Notes: generated from the sequence alone by a model not told the origin. Counted from the stretch's first letter, positions 1 to 8,029 are shown. The stretch: 64,000 nt of DNA from Micropruina sp. (GCA_016711205.1 JADJTM010000001.1:1426001-1490000), one strand, 5' to 3'. Program-made: numbers and translations.

Positions 1-326
1 AGAGCCATCCCGCAGATCGGGCACGAACCCGGACCGGGTCGCAGGATCTCCGGATGCATCGGACAGGTCCACTCCGTTCCGGGTGGCGGCGTCGCGGCGT
101 TGCCGCCGTGGCCGTGTCCAGTCGGGTGACCGGTTGCCGGGGACAGGTAGGCATCAGGGGCGAGGTCGAACTTGTTCCGGCATTGCCCAGAGCAGAAGTA
201 GTAGGTGGTTCCGTCGTGCACCAGATGGTGCTCGCTCGTCGTCGGGTCAACATCCATGCCGCAGACGGGGTCCTTCACCCGCGACGGCGTCGAGGTGTGT
301 CCGTTCTCGTGCTTGTTCATGTCCAT
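1..326 (-). CDS. N-terminus of a YHS-domain copper P-type ATPase (partial, runs off the window edge)
   Basis: The 108 visible codons encode a His-rich start, a YHS-type domain (KDPVCGMDV near residues 20-28, then YYFCSGQCRNKF) and, at the very edge, a heavy-metal-binding motif (WTCPMHPEI ... CPICGMAL). This order is typical of the cytosolic N-terminus of copper/silver-exporting P1B ATPases; the membrane and ATPase domains would lie before base 1. A stand-alone YHS protein cannot be excluded. I chose the ATG at 326 because a TATAGT -10 element at 338-333 puts the transcription start at or beside it, which suggests a leaderless message. A GTG at 332 and an ATG at 320 are alternatives. The next genes (DUF6153, DUF305, Csp remnant) also belong to copper-linked families. 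Confidence 0.82.
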   Translation of the reverse strand, partial: MDMNKHENGHTSTPSRVKDPVCGMDVDPTTSEHHLVHDGTTYYFCSGQCRNKFDLAPDAYLSPATGHPTGHGHGGNAATPPPGTEWTCPMHPEILRPGPGSCPICGMA

Positions 327-336
327 GTTCACCACT

Positions 337-353
337 ATACCCCTAGGGGGTAT
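337..353. promoter_or_regulatory. CsoR-like copper operator
   Basis: A perfect 7-bp inverted repeat, ATACCCC-TAG-GGGGTAT, sits 11 bp upstream of the ATPase ATG and abuts its TATAGT -10 element (338-333, minus strand). Actinobacterial CsoR operators have this ATACCC/GGGTAT form. Binding here would block the promoter, so copper-dependent derepression of the ATPase is inferred. No csoR gene is visible in the window. Confidence 0.72.
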
Positions 354-900
354 CGCTTCCTAGAAGGGTTGGTTTGCGGGCAGCGGCAGCGGTGGCCCGG
401 GGGAATCCTGTCGGCCAACTCGTTCTGAAGCCCGCCGCGAAAGGTCCAACCGGGGTCTGGCAAGGGATGTCCTGTCAAGATGCTCGCCAGCTGCAGGGCT
501 TCAGGGTCCATCAGGAACACTGTGGCCGCACCTTGGGATCCGCCGCTCGCGGGTTTACCGCGGGCGTGTCGCCCGAACACGAACAGCACACCTGTTGATC
601 CGCCGGTGGCTGTGTAGCAAGCACTGTCTATTCGTTCGCATGAAGCTCGCCGGGCCACCCGACGACAAGGAGGTCGACGTCGAGGAGTGGCGCGAGGTCG
701 CCGCGCTCAGCACCACGTTCCTGTGGGACTCGTGGAGTGACCCCCGCATCGTGCCCTGCTGCTACGCCATCAGGATCGACATCTGGGACCGCGCATTGTC
801 CAGCAACCACTGGGGCGGCGGTCACGCGTGGCCGGGCCTGTTGCCAGGCGTGGTCGCGTGCGGTGGCGATATTCCGGTCAATGCTGGGTACGGTTTGGAC
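354..900. other. Gene-poor stretch, nothing recognised
   Basis: About 550 bp between the copper operator and the DUF6153 gene. Short frames exist on both strands, but none resembles a known family. The frame of the DUF6153 gene stays open upstream to 595, but the added residues look unlike the family. This may be decayed sequence. Confidence 0.45.
889..894 (+). promoter_or_regulatory. Possible -10 element for a leaderless DUF6153 transcript
   Basis: TACGGT ends six bases before the ATG at 901, the spacing expected if transcription starts at the A of the start codon. No Shine-Dalgarno sequence is present. No convincing -35 box is seen. Confidence 0.4.
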
Positions 901-1371
901 ATGGTGCGAATTGGGGTGGCCGTCGGAGCCCGACAGCGGCTCTGGCTGCTGCTCGGGGTCGTGGCTATGGCGTTGAGCCTGCTCGCCATGCATCAGCTGT
1001 CGAGCAACCACACCGCCGCCGGCCATCCGGCTAGCCCGAGTTCCACCGACGCCACGCTCCTGATGTCCGCGGTGCACGCCGAAAGTCACGAGGACGCGGT
1101 TGGCGGGGCCCACGCACATCTGACCCCCTCGACCGGGGTCGGCCATCCAGTCTCCGAGGTCGGCGGATGCCTCGGCTGCGCCGATCATTCTGAGATGGGG
1201 CTGACGTGCCTGGCGGCGCTGATCCTGCTGATGAGCGGGTGGGTGTTGACCCGGCCGGGGGCCGGGCCCGGGTTGTGGGTGCGGCGGCTTCTACACCTGA
1301 GACTAGCTCAACGAAATTCTTGGCTACCTCAGCCGCGGAGTCTGGCCCAGCTGTCCGTCAGCAGGACCTGA
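901..1371 (+). CDS. DUF6153 family small membrane protein
   Basis: The protein has 156 residues. It starts with a short basic segment and a hydrophobic helix (LWLLLGVVAMALSLLAMHQL), then a His-rich extracytoplasmic stretch. A CLGCADH motif and a second membrane helix (CLAALILLMSGWVL) follow, before a basic tail (RRLLHLRLAQRN). This layout matches the DUF6153 family, actinobacterial proteins often found beside copper-resistance and DUF305 genes. The His and Cys residues suggest metal contact, but no function is established. I chose ATG 901 because the residues encoded upstream in the same frame look unlike the family and a -10-like TACGGT lies just before it. Confidence 0.72.
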   Translation: MVRIGVAVGARQRLWLLLGVVAMALSLLAMHQLSSNHTAAGHPASPSSTDATLLMSAVHAESHEDAVGGAHAHLTPSTGVGHPVSEVGGCLGCADHSEMGLTCLAALILLMSGWVLTRPGAGPGLWVRRLLHLRLAQRNSWLPQPRSLAQLSVSRT

Positions 1372-1494
1372 CCGATCGGTGCGACCCATCGCCAGTCGAA
1401 ACGCCAGTTGTGCTTCGGCTGCGCTGAGAGGGCTGCACCGTCCCGTCGTGTTCCGTCCTATTCCTCAGTAGCTACCCAGAAGGATATGCCTGCC

Positions 1495-2139
1495 ATGCCT
1501 GTAAACTCATTCAATTTTTTGCGCCTGACCCTGCCCGCGGCCGCGGTTGCCACGGTGATCGGCCTCGCCGGCTGCTCGCCCAACGACACGGCGAACATGC
1601 CCGGCACCGCCAGCGCCCCGACCTCGACGTCGCCATCGACGACGGGCGCGACGCCGTCGGCCACCCCGGCCGCCGGTCCGCACAACGACGCGGACGTCAT
1701 GTTCGCGGCGATGATGATCCCGCACCATCAGCAGGCCGTCGAAATGGCCGACCTCGTCTTGGCCACAGAAGGCATCAACATCGAGGTCACAGGTCTTGCC
1801 TCCCAGATCAAGGCCGCCCAGGCTCCCGAGATCGCCCAGATGAGCGGCTGGCTCGCCGGCTGGGGCGAGAACCGGAGCCCGTCGATGCCGATGGACCACG
1901 ACATGGGCGGAGGCATGATGAGCCGGGCCGACATGGAGGCCCTCGACAGGGCCACCGGTGACGAGGCCGCCCGCCTGTTCCTCGCGGGGATGATCGAGCA
2001 CCACAATGGCGCCATCGCCATGGCGAAGCAAGAGGCCACCAACGGCCAGAACCCGGACGCCAAGCAGCTCGCCCAAGACATCATCGACGCTCAGCAGGCC
2101 GAGATCGTCACCATGAACCGGCTACTCGACCAGCTCTGA
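1495..2139 (+). CDS. DUF305 domain lipoprotein
   Basis: This 214-residue exported protein has a signal peptide ending in a lipobox (GLAGC, Cys about 24) and a Ser/Thr/Pro/Ala-rich linker. Two ferritin-like helical DUF305 halves follow: MFAAMMIPHHQQAVEMA near residue 70 and FLAGMIEHHNGAIAMA near 165. The paired His-His motifs and a Met-rich segment between them (MPMDHDMGGGMM) would suit metal binding at the membrane. The DUF305 family is repeatedly linked to copper resistance, but its biochemical role is unsettled. ATG 1495 is preferred over ATG 1486 because AAGGA at 1480-1484 then has 10-base spacing. It lies in line with the DUF6153 gene. Confidence 0.88.
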   Translation: MPVNSFNFLRLTLPAAAVATVIGLAGCSPNDTANMPGTASAPTSTSPSTTGATPSATPAAGPHNDADVMFAAMMIPHHQQAVEMADLVLATEGINIEVTGLASQIKAAQAPEIAQMSGWLAGWGENRSPSMPMDHDMGGGMMSRADMEALDRATGDEAARLFLAGMIEHHNGAIAMAKQEATNGQNPDAKQLAQDIIDAQQAEIVTMNRLLDQL

Positions 2140-2203
2140 TCCGTTTCCAGCGGCCACCGTCCCCTTCCGGGCCGGTGGCGCCTGGAGACCACCGACCTCG
2201 CCG

Positions 2204-2430
2204 ATGGTCACCCAAGTCCGTAGCTGCATCAGCGCCGACCTGGACTGCGCCGACATTTGCGCCACCACGGCGCGAGTCCTGTCTCGACAGGCCGGCTACG
2301 ACGCAAGCATCACCCGCGCTCTGCTGCTCGTTTGCATCAACGCCTGCCGGTCCGGGTACATCCGCCACTACACCTACGTCAACGTCCAGGACCGCAGCCG
2401 CATGTCGGGTTGGCATCCACTCCACGGGAC
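2204..2430 (+). pseudogene. Remnant of a four-helix-bundle copper-storage (Csp/DUF326-like) protein
   Basis: The frame from ATG 2204 begins with a recognisable internal piece of the Csp-like four-helix copper-binding family: CISADLDCADICATTARVLS, followed by the segment with CINACR. The usual N-terminal Cys-rich helix is absent, and the later Cys-x-x-Cys helix pairs are lost after about residue 50. The frame then continues into unrelated sequence as far as 2512. I read it as a 5'-truncated, 3'-degenerated gene of the copper cluster. The 3' boundary is approximate. Confidence 0.65.
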
Positions 2431-2588
2431 TCTCACCCCTCAGCCCGGTCGAGCACCGACGCGATTGATTACGATGCCGCCGTGGCCGAGCGCATCATGT
2501 ACGTGCAGTTGAAGACGGGTCAAGACGTTGACCGCGTGCCTGCCTGGATTTCGCGTGTTCGTTTAGCAGGTCATGGCGAACTCTGACG

Positions 2589-2813
2589 TTTCATGGGAAG
2601 CGGCTGCGGCGGGTCACGGGCACAAAGTTCGCCAATGCCGACGCGAACTTTTCCGACATCGAGAGCGGCGACCACTACTGGGTGTCCGGTCCCAAGCGTG
2701 ACCGGACCGACGGCCGATACTCATCACAGCAGCCAATCGTCGACGAAGACGCACGCGACGCGTACGAAGCCATCCTGGCCGGTCACGCACTGCCTAGACA
2801 GGAACAAGGCTGA
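2589..2813 (+). pseudogene. Gene fragment of a short conserved hypothetical
   Basis: An uninterrupted frame of about 74 codons reads as credible protein (KRLRRVTGTKFANADANFSD, then DHYWVSGPKRDRTDGRYS and VDEDARDAYEAILAG) and ends at TGA 2813. No ATG or GTG start exists in this frame before the homologous-looking part, and the sequence just upstream looks random. It is therefore probably the 3' piece of a small gene whose start has been lost, close to the Csp remnant. I cannot name the family. Confidence 0.45.
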
Positions 2814-3386
2814 CGTGCTTCCAGATCGGAGCATCCGCTTCAGCCGCGGTGAGCGCCTCTGGCGCGGCACACCGTCATGTCTTTGTCTGGCTGGACGATG
2901 ACACGAGGTTCGACCTCGCGCGTCCGCTTAGCAGGGAAGCACCGAGCTGGAGCCAGGATGACTCCGGGTTACCCTCAGCCCCACCGTTCTTTGATCCTGC
3001 GATCACCCACTTGTGCGTAGTGCGCGAGGGATCGCGTCTTGGCTGGCCCTGGGATGGCAGCATGGGAGCAACTTCGTCATCTCCGAGGGCTCGACTTCTA
3101 GCAGCTGTCCACCCTGCGAGAGAAGTCTCGTCAGGGTCGCAGCCGACGGGCCACCCATTGACGCGGGTGGCTGCGTGGTCATCAACCACCCAACCCGTCG
3201 ATTGCCCACCTCTCCGACCTCGGGCACAAGAGGTCGCCCCGCACAAGCGCACAGACTGCACCTGCGCCTACGGCCCCTGCGGGGGCGTGCTCGTGCCTTT
3301 CCGGCCGGAATTTCGGCCGGTAGCGTCTCGGCGGCGACCCCTACATTGAGCACTTCACCGTGTCGCCAAGGTGCCATGCTGGGCCC
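2814..3386. other. Gene-poor stretch, nothing recognised
   Basis: About 570 bp upstream of the DUF4268 gene. Open frames on both strands overlap one another and none shows a recognisable motif, a good ribosome-binding site or family-like composition. Confidence 0.45.
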
Positions 3387-4379
3387 ATGGCTACTGCGAA
3401 GTTGGGGCGGTTGAGCCCCGTGGAGGCCCGCCAAGTGTGGGCGCATGAGGCTCTGGACTTCACCCCGTGGCTTCTGGAGAACGTTGATGTACTTAGCGAT
3501 CTGCTGGGAATGGATCTCGTGCTCGACGTCGCGGAGCACCCTGTTGGAGGCTTTCGGCTTGATTTGAAGGGGTACGACGAGGCCACGGGCGAAGTCGTTA
3601 TCGTCGAGAATCAACTCGGACGATCGGACCATAGCCACTTGGGTCAGATCATCACCTATGCCGCTGGCACCGATCCCACGACCATTGTGTGGGTGGCTAC
3701 GGGTTTCAGTGAGGAGCATCGTGCCGCAATTGACTGGCTGAACCAACGAACTGATCAAAGGACTCGAGTGTTCGGTGTGGTCATTCGCGTCGTGCAGATT
3801 GGCAACTCTGTGCCGGCGCCAAACTTTGAGTTGGTGGCCCAGCCCAACGACTGGGAGAAGGAGGTCAAGCGGGCAATCTCGACAACATCGGCCGTAGGGT
3901 CGTCAGCCAGCCACCGATACCGGCAATTTTGGGAGCACATCTTGCCCCGGATCAAGGCAGTGCACCCGGAGTGGACTCGGGCGAATACCTCAAACCAGTC
4001 TTGGTTCAACACCTCCCTCGGCCTCAGCGGTGTGGTTGGCTCTCTCGCCTGGTCCAATGGCCGACTGGTCTCCCAAGTGTATTTCGACTCGCCCGCCGCC
4101 CACCTAAACAAGGCCCGATTCGAAAAGCTGCGCGAGCAGCAAGCCGCCTTCGACCGGGCACTCGGCGGGACTGCCACTTGGGATGAGATGGCGGGGCGGA
4201 AGGGGGCCAGGATCGTGCTGCAATCCATTTATGACGATGTCACCGACACAACTCAATGGCCCGACATGGCTAGCTGGGTGATCAAGACGCAGGCAGACTT
4301 CCGCAGGGCGCTGGCAGCGGTTGGCGGGATCGAGAAGCTCCGGCTCGTCGCGAGCGACCTGTCAACGCGGGTCGACTAG
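3387..4379 (+). CDS. DUF4268 protein with PD-(D/E)XK-like N-terminal domain
   Basis: The protein has 330 residues. The N-terminal half (about 15-150) reads like a restriction-endonuclease-fold domain: DLLGMDLVLDVAEH, then RLDLKGYDEATGEVVIVENQ with a D...E-x-Q core, and SHLGQIITYAAG. The C-terminal half carries the DUF4268 region (FWEHILPRIKAVHPEW ... QVYFD). Such proteins are usually annotated only as DUF4268, and some occur in restriction or defence contexts. Nuclease activity is an inference. ATG 3387 begins the family-like MATAKLGRLSP. A/T is visibly more frequent at third positions than in flanking housekeeping genes, which fits horizontal acquisition. Its flanks are decayed sequence. Confidence 0.82.
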   Translation: MATAKLGRLSPVEARQVWAHEALDFTPWLLENVDVLSDLLGMDLVLDVAEHPVGGFRLDLKGYDEATGEVVIVENQLGRSDHSHLGQIITYAAGTDPTTIVWVATGFSEEHRAAIDWLNQRTDQRTRVFGVVIRVVQIGNSVPAPNFELVAQPNDWEKEVKRAISTTSAVGSSASHRYRQFWEHILPRIKAVHPEWTRANTSNQSWFNTSLGLSGVVGSLAWSNGRLVSQVYFDSPAAHLNKARFEKLREQQAAFDRALGGTATWDEMAGRKGARIVLQSIYDDVTDTTQWPDMASWVIKTQADFRRALAAVGGIEKLRLVASDLSTRVD

Positions 4380-4523
4380 GGTGGCCCGCCCACGATCCCG
4401 CCGTCGAGTTGGGCGGTCAAGCTCCCTGACCTGAGAACCAAGCTGGCTAACTGGTTGCCCATCACCCCACAGGACGCTCGCTCTTGCCGCGATCAGAGTT
4501 CGTCGCGCCTCGTCTCGCTCGGG

Positions 4524-5065
4524 CTACGTAACCAAGTCCGTGATCGACAGCCCTGCTTGGGTGAAGAACTCTTGCCACTCCGCAATGCAGGCGTCTGCCA
4601 AGGCGACAGCTTCCCACTCGGCCCCGGACCGCCCATCTCGTACGTAGAAGGCGGCCTGAAGCCCCTGGCCCACGTGTACCCGGGCGTCCTTCCTGGTGGG
4701 AGCCGCCCGCCCGCTTGCGTGACAGGTCGAAGTGCCTACTTCCGTTGGCTACTGGGTCGGCGGCAACGAGCAGCACCGACCCCACGCGAGTTCACCCAGT
4801 CATCGACCTGCTTGCCGGTGACTTGCGTCTGAACGTCGTTGTGGAGCCAATCCTTCAGGTGCCAGATCGCCTGGAATGTGGCGTAGAACTCATCCAAGAA
4901 GTGTTCGGTACCCATCCTGCTGTCTTGCCAGTCGTCACGATCTCGACGCAGGCGCTCGCGCCACCGGAGCAGCCGATTCCATTGGTCAATCCAGCCCGAG
5001 CCATAGATCACGCGGTAACCCGAGCGCCTCAATGCCACGAGTCTCAATTGCTGAGATGAGAGCAC
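4524..5065 (-). pseudogene. Hypothetical gene broken by two frameshifts
   Basis: Three consecutive minus-strand frames give one coherent product. Segment 1 starts at GTG 5065 and includes RDDWQDSRMGTEHFLDEFYA and the adjacent FQAIWHLKDWLHND. Segment 2 (about 4780-4700) carries VANGSRHFDLSRK. Segment 3 (about 4700-4524) carries GQGLQAAFYVRDGRSGAEWE and ends ITDLVT-stop at 4524. Together this is about 180 residues, similar to actinobacterial hypotheticals of unknown function. Either the gene is a pseudogene or the assembly has two indels here. Exact shift positions cannot be fixed by eye. Confidence 0.62.
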
Positions 5066-5177
5066 CCGGCTGTATGTTCACTGGAGCCGGACAGTCGCTG
5101 TCGGAAGAGGACGATGGAAAACGGACACCGACGAAAGTGACCAAGTGAGCCAGGGATGGATCGGCCTCTTGCAGCGA

Positions 5178-5657
5178 TCAGACTCGTTCGGCTTTGACCG
5201 TCTTGGTCGTGCCCATCAAGCTGACTTGGTAGCTCAGCACCCCGTCCTTGTAGGTGAACTTCTTGGTCGGATCTGTGGAGGCTAGCATGGCGTTATCGGT
5301 CTTCTTCTTGTCACGCTTGGAGATCCACTGGTACGCGTCCTCAGTCGTCTTCGGCGGAAGGTAGCTGCCGATCCAGTAAACCGATCTGGTGTCGCCGCCA
5401 TCGGAGACCCAGTAGATCTCGATGGCATCTTTCCCGATGGTAATTGCCTGCCACGAATCCTTAGCGCTGGAGTTGCTTTGCTTCCACTTGCCACTCAAGC
5501 TCAGCGGCTCGGACTCGGAGTCGGGCGACTCAGTCGTCGCTGCTGGCGCGGAGGGCGCGGAGGGGGCGGCAGACACGGCTGGGGCGTTCGGGGAGGCGCA
5601 CCCAGCCAGGGTAATGATGACCGCGCACGCCACCACCGGGAAGGCGACAGTATTCAT
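5178..5657 (-). CDS. Small lipoprotein of unknown function
   Basis: This 159-residue precursor has a signal peptide with lipobox LAGC (Cys about 20), a low-complexity Ala/Pro/Ser/Glu linker to about residue 52, and a compact C-terminal domain (LSLSGKWKQSNSSAKDSWQA, later EIYWVSDGG and SVYWIGSY). That domain looks like a small beta barrel. No catalytic motif is evident. The ATG at 5657 has AAGGAG six bases upstream. It is divergent from the next lipoprotein, with 386 bp between them. Its modest GC and isolation fit the accessory character of this region. Confidence 0.75.
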   Translation of the reverse strand: MNTVAFPVVACAVIITLAGCASPNAPAVSAAPSAPSAPAATTESPDSESEPLSLSGKWKQSNSSAKDSWQAITIGKDAIEIYWVSDGGDTRSVYWIGSYLPPKTTEDAYQWISKRDKKKTDNAMLASTDPTKKFTYKDGVLSYQVSLMGTTKTVKAERV

Positions 5658-6043
5658 CGGGTACTCCTTAGGAGATGGTATCCACGGAGGCTACTGATCT
5701 GATCTGTTGACAACAACCACTGGTTCACGGCTGGTTGGGCGCGCGTCGCATCTATTAATTGCCCTCCGTCGTGCCTGAGACGCTGACGGACGCTCTGCGT
5801 GCGCTTCCTGCATTAGTCCAACGACAATCCCGCTCTGCCGCCCCGTGCGCGGGCGATCTCACCGATGCGCGGGATCTCACGCTCGCTGACTCGGCTAATC
5901 TCGCGGAGATGGGGACGGGCACGGCCCGTACCGGATCTTCAATGGTTAACGGTTGGTCATTCACGACCGTTGCTCGAAATCGCCGCCACGCAGGTGCTCC
6001 GATTTCACGGTGGCCGCCGATACTGCCCACTAGGATTTCGGTC
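5658..6043. other. Intergenic region between two divergent lipoproteins
   Basis: 386 bp. The ribosome-binding sites of both neighbours lie at its ends. The frame of the plus-strand lipoprotein extends upstream into it, but without a signal peptide, so that extension is not taken as coding. No repeat or RNA gene was recognised. Confidence 0.45.
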
Positions 6044-6757
6044 ATGCGCCACCCCTTTATCGCCATCGCCGCCGCCATATTTCTGCTTGCCGGATGTTCT
6101 GGTCCCGCCGCACCGGCCCCCAGTCCCGTCGTGGTACCCGGGTCGCCGTCCCCTCAAACGACAGACGCCGGCCCCGGTACCCCGCAACTGACGCTGGTGG
6201 ACAGTGGCTTTGGGCAGAACGGCGTCTACGTGCAGGGCATCGCGATCGTCAGCACCGACAGCGAGGCTGCAGTGGGCGAGTTCGTCACGGTCAGCATGAA
6301 CTTCCTCGACGCCAAGGGTGAGATCGTCGGCACCGAGGAACAGGTGGAGAGCTTCTCCTGGGCGGGCCAGAACCTGGTGCTGCCGGTATGGCTGGATCTG
6401 AGCGACACCCCGAAAGTGAAAGTCGCCAAGGTCGACGTCTCAATGTCGCTGAGCAACAACGGTTCAGCGGCGACCAGCCTGGCGCCGATGGCGGAGATCA
6501 AGGCGTCAACGATCAAGAAGCAGCAATACGGCACCGGCTACACAGCCGTATTCCAGCTCAAGAACGCCGGCACCGAGCCGCTAGAGGATGCCCGCGTGGG
6601 CATCGTGTGCTACACCGCCTCCGACAAGATCAACGGGGGCGGCTCCGAATACCCCACCCTGATCGCGCCGGGCAAGACCATCCGTCTCTCAGCAGACGTC
6701 ACCACTTCGGACAAGCCGGCCAGCTGCACAGCGTTCCCCAACTACTCAGCTGTCTGA
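6044..6757 (+). CDS. Lipoprotein with two beta-sandwich-like repeats
   Basis: The 237-residue precursor starts MRHPFIAIAAAIFLLAGCSG, giving a classic lipobox (LAGC, Cys 18), then a Pro/Ser/Thr linker. Two repeated regions (about 50-140 and 150-235) each begin with a 'G...Y.V..I.V...' strand pattern and contain 'VSMNFLDAKGEIVGTEE' or 'VFQLKNAGTEPLEDARV'. This resembles FxLYD-type extracellular beta-sandwich domains. ATG 6044 is chosen because it starts the signal peptide and has AGGAT about 8 bases upstream. Function unknown; a role as a surface binding protein is only a guess. Confidence 0.78.
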   Translation: MRHPFIAIAAAIFLLAGCSGPAAPAPSPVVVPGSPSPQTTDAGPGTPQLTLVDSGFGQNGVYVQGIAIVSTDSEAAVGEFVTVSMNFLDAKGEIVGTEEQVESFSWAGQNLVLPVWLDLSDTPKVKVAKVDVSMSLSNNGSAATSLAPMAEIKASTIKKQQYGTGYTAVFQLKNAGTEPLEDARVGIVCYTASDKINGGGSEYPTLIAPGKTIRLSADVTTSDKPASCTAFPNYSAV

Positions 6758-6807
6758 CCACCAGACAGGATCCGGTGAACGCGCCTTGGCTCAAAGTCTC
6801 ACTCTCA

Positions 6808-6873
6808 TGCCGCGGTGTGTGAGGGTAGCCTTCGGCTTCAGCCTCCCCGAGCACGACCGCCCTCTTCTGCCGC
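6808..6873. repeat. ~65-bp direct repeat, copy A
   Basis: Begins TGCCGCGGTGTGTGAGGG and ends CTCTTCTGCCGC. Nearly identical to copy B at 7333-7396 in the same orientation, differing at a few positions. Each copy has short outer complementary arms (GCGGT/ACCGC). Copy A overlaps the 3' end of the gene at 6838-7284. Confidence 0.75.
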
Positions 6874-7284
6874 AGACCCGCTGGTCCTTACATAGATTGG
6901 TGCGAAAGCAGTCGGGACTTCAGCGAAGCGTACTTCGAAGGCGTCAACAATCGTTTGATCGGTTGGGATCACGAGTGCATAACCGTCGTCGGCGCGGGTT
7001 TCTAGTTCGTCCGCACGGCGATCATCATCGAGAGCGCCCGCCTCGATCTCCTGCCGAACCATGGCTACAACCCCTGCGGCAGCCTCTAGGCGGAGCCAAC
7101 GAAAACCCGCGTCGGCGGCCGCAAGTTGCTCCGGAGTGAGTCTTTCCACTGCGTCCAGGAGGCCGCCATTCATCGCCAGACTGTGTAGGGCCAGCACGGA
7201 TGCGATCGCTATGTCGCCGTCGCCGGGGTCCAAGCCACCAGCAGCCATGGTCGCGCGATTCCACACCTCATCACTCGGCTCCAT
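6838..7284 (-). CDS. Small acidic hypothetical protein
   Basis: The 148-residue protein is acidic, mostly helical and Ala-rich (MAAGGLDPGDGDIAIASVLA, later LHSLAMNGGLLDAVERL, LETRADDGYALVIPTD). The 'NGGL...E' pattern resembles DUF4375/DMP19-like proteins, but the match is weak and I do not assign it. The start is ATG 7284; a GTG at 7305 in frame would add seven residues. The last 15 codons or so (SGSAAEEGGRARGG) fall inside repeat copy A, so the native C-terminus was probably replaced when the repeat arrived. The gene lies between the two direct repeats. Confidence 0.6.
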   Translation of the reverse strand: MEPSDEVWNRATMAAGGLDPGDGDIAIASVLALHSLAMNGGLLDAVERLTPEQLAAADAGFRWLRLEAAAGVVAMVRQEIEAGALDDDRRADELETRADDGYALVIPTDQTIVDAFEVRFAEVPTAFAPIYVRTSGSAAEEGGRARGG

Positions 7285-7332
7285 GTCTCGATCGTCCCAC
7301 CACACGCACTGGAGGGACCGAACGACCGCTTC

Positions 7333-7396
7333 TGCCGCGGTGTGCGAGGGTAGCCTTCGGCTTCGGCCTCCCGAGCACGACCGCCCTCAATGCCGC
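7333..7396. repeat. ~65-bp direct repeat, copy B
   Basis: Second copy of the repeat at 6808-6873, beginning TGCCGCGGTGTGCGAGGG and ending CCTCAATGCCGC. It lies just upstream of the small hypothetical gene, so the pair brackets that gene. Confidence 0.75.
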
Positions 7397-7542
7397 GACC
7401 GGTCGGCTGCTACGGAGGCTCCGGGGGCGCGACTCGGATCTCAATCTCCGATTTCCCGCGGATGTTGCACGTTAGTTGCACGAAGGTAGATACGCGGGTA
7501 CCGATTCGTGTGTCTCACCTAGTCGGAGCCGATTTGGCGCGG

Positions 7543-7614
7543 TGGGCGATACTGGGTTCGAACCAGTGACCTCTTCGGTGTGAACGAAGCGCGCTACCAC
7601 TGCGCCAATCGCCC
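7543..7614 (-). tRNA. tRNA-Val (CAC)
   Basis: On the minus strand a 72-nt cloverleaf folds: acceptor GGGCGAT/ATCGCCC, anticodon arm CTTCG-TTCACAC-CGAAG (anticodon CAC) and T-loop GGTTCGAACC. The discriminator is A. CCA is not encoded (ACCG follows). It is transcribed away from the three plus-strand tRNAs. Confidence 0.93.
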
Positions 7615-7759
7615 GCGGGGACCAACGATAGCTGAAAGTCCGGGCTGCTCGCACGTCGAGCCCGCGTTCTCACAGCGCACCGCGCCGGTTTGCCTGCCCT
7701 GTCGCGGGGTTGTTATGGTTGCATGCGCACCAAGGGTGGAAGAAGCACTCTGAACGCAT

Positions 7760-7832
7760 GCGGACGTGGCTCAGTTGGTAGAGCATCACCTTGCCAAGGT
7801 GAGGGTCGCGGGTTCGAATCCCGTCGTCCGCT
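7760..7832 (+). tRNA. tRNA-Gly (GCC)
   Basis: A 73-nt cloverleaf: acceptor GCGGACG/CGTCCGC, D-arm GCTCAGTTGGTAGAGC, anticodon arm TCACC-TTGCCAA-GGTGA (anticodon GCC) and T-loop GGGTTCGAATCCC. First of three co-directional tRNAs. Confidence 0.96.
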
Positions 7833-7875
7833 CGGAGTTGGTCTCGTACCTGCCGCGACGGGGCCGGTTCTCACC

Positions 7876-7946
7876 GGTGGAGTGGCCGAGAGGCGAGGCA
7901 ACGGACTGCAAATCCGTGTACACGGGTTCAAATCCCGTCTCCACCT
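7876..7946 (+). tRNA. tRNA-Cys (GCA)
   Basis: A 71-nt cloverleaf: acceptor GGTGGAG/CTCCACC, anticodon loop CTGCAAA (anticodon GCA) and T-loop GGGTTCAAATCCC. It is separated from tRNA-Val by one base, so the two are probably processed from one transcript. Confidence 0.95.
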
Positions 7947-7947
7947 C

Positions 7948-8020
7948 GGGCGGTTGGCGCAGTTGGTAGCGCGCTTCCCTGACACGGAAGAGGTCATCAG
8001 TTCAAGTCTGGTACCGCCCA
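7948..8020 (+). tRNA. tRNA-Val (GAC)
   Basis: A 73-nt cloverleaf: acceptor GGGCGGT/ACCGCCC, anticodon arm CTTCC-CTGACAC-GGAAG (anticodon GAC) and T-loop AGTTCAAGTCT. CCA is encoded at 8021-8023. With the minus-strand tRNA-Val (CAC), two valine isoacceptors lie about 330 bp apart. Confidence 0.95.
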
Positions 8021-8029
8021 CCACCATCG

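Noticed and set aside
595..900. A long N-terminal extension of the DUF6153 protein
   Set aside because: The extra residues look unrelated to the family. ATG 901 has a -10-like element and gives the family-like start.
7543..8020. A tRNA attachment site with a duplicated 3' end marking an integrated element
   Set aside because: No second copy of any tRNA 3' end was seen in the window and there is no integrase gene.
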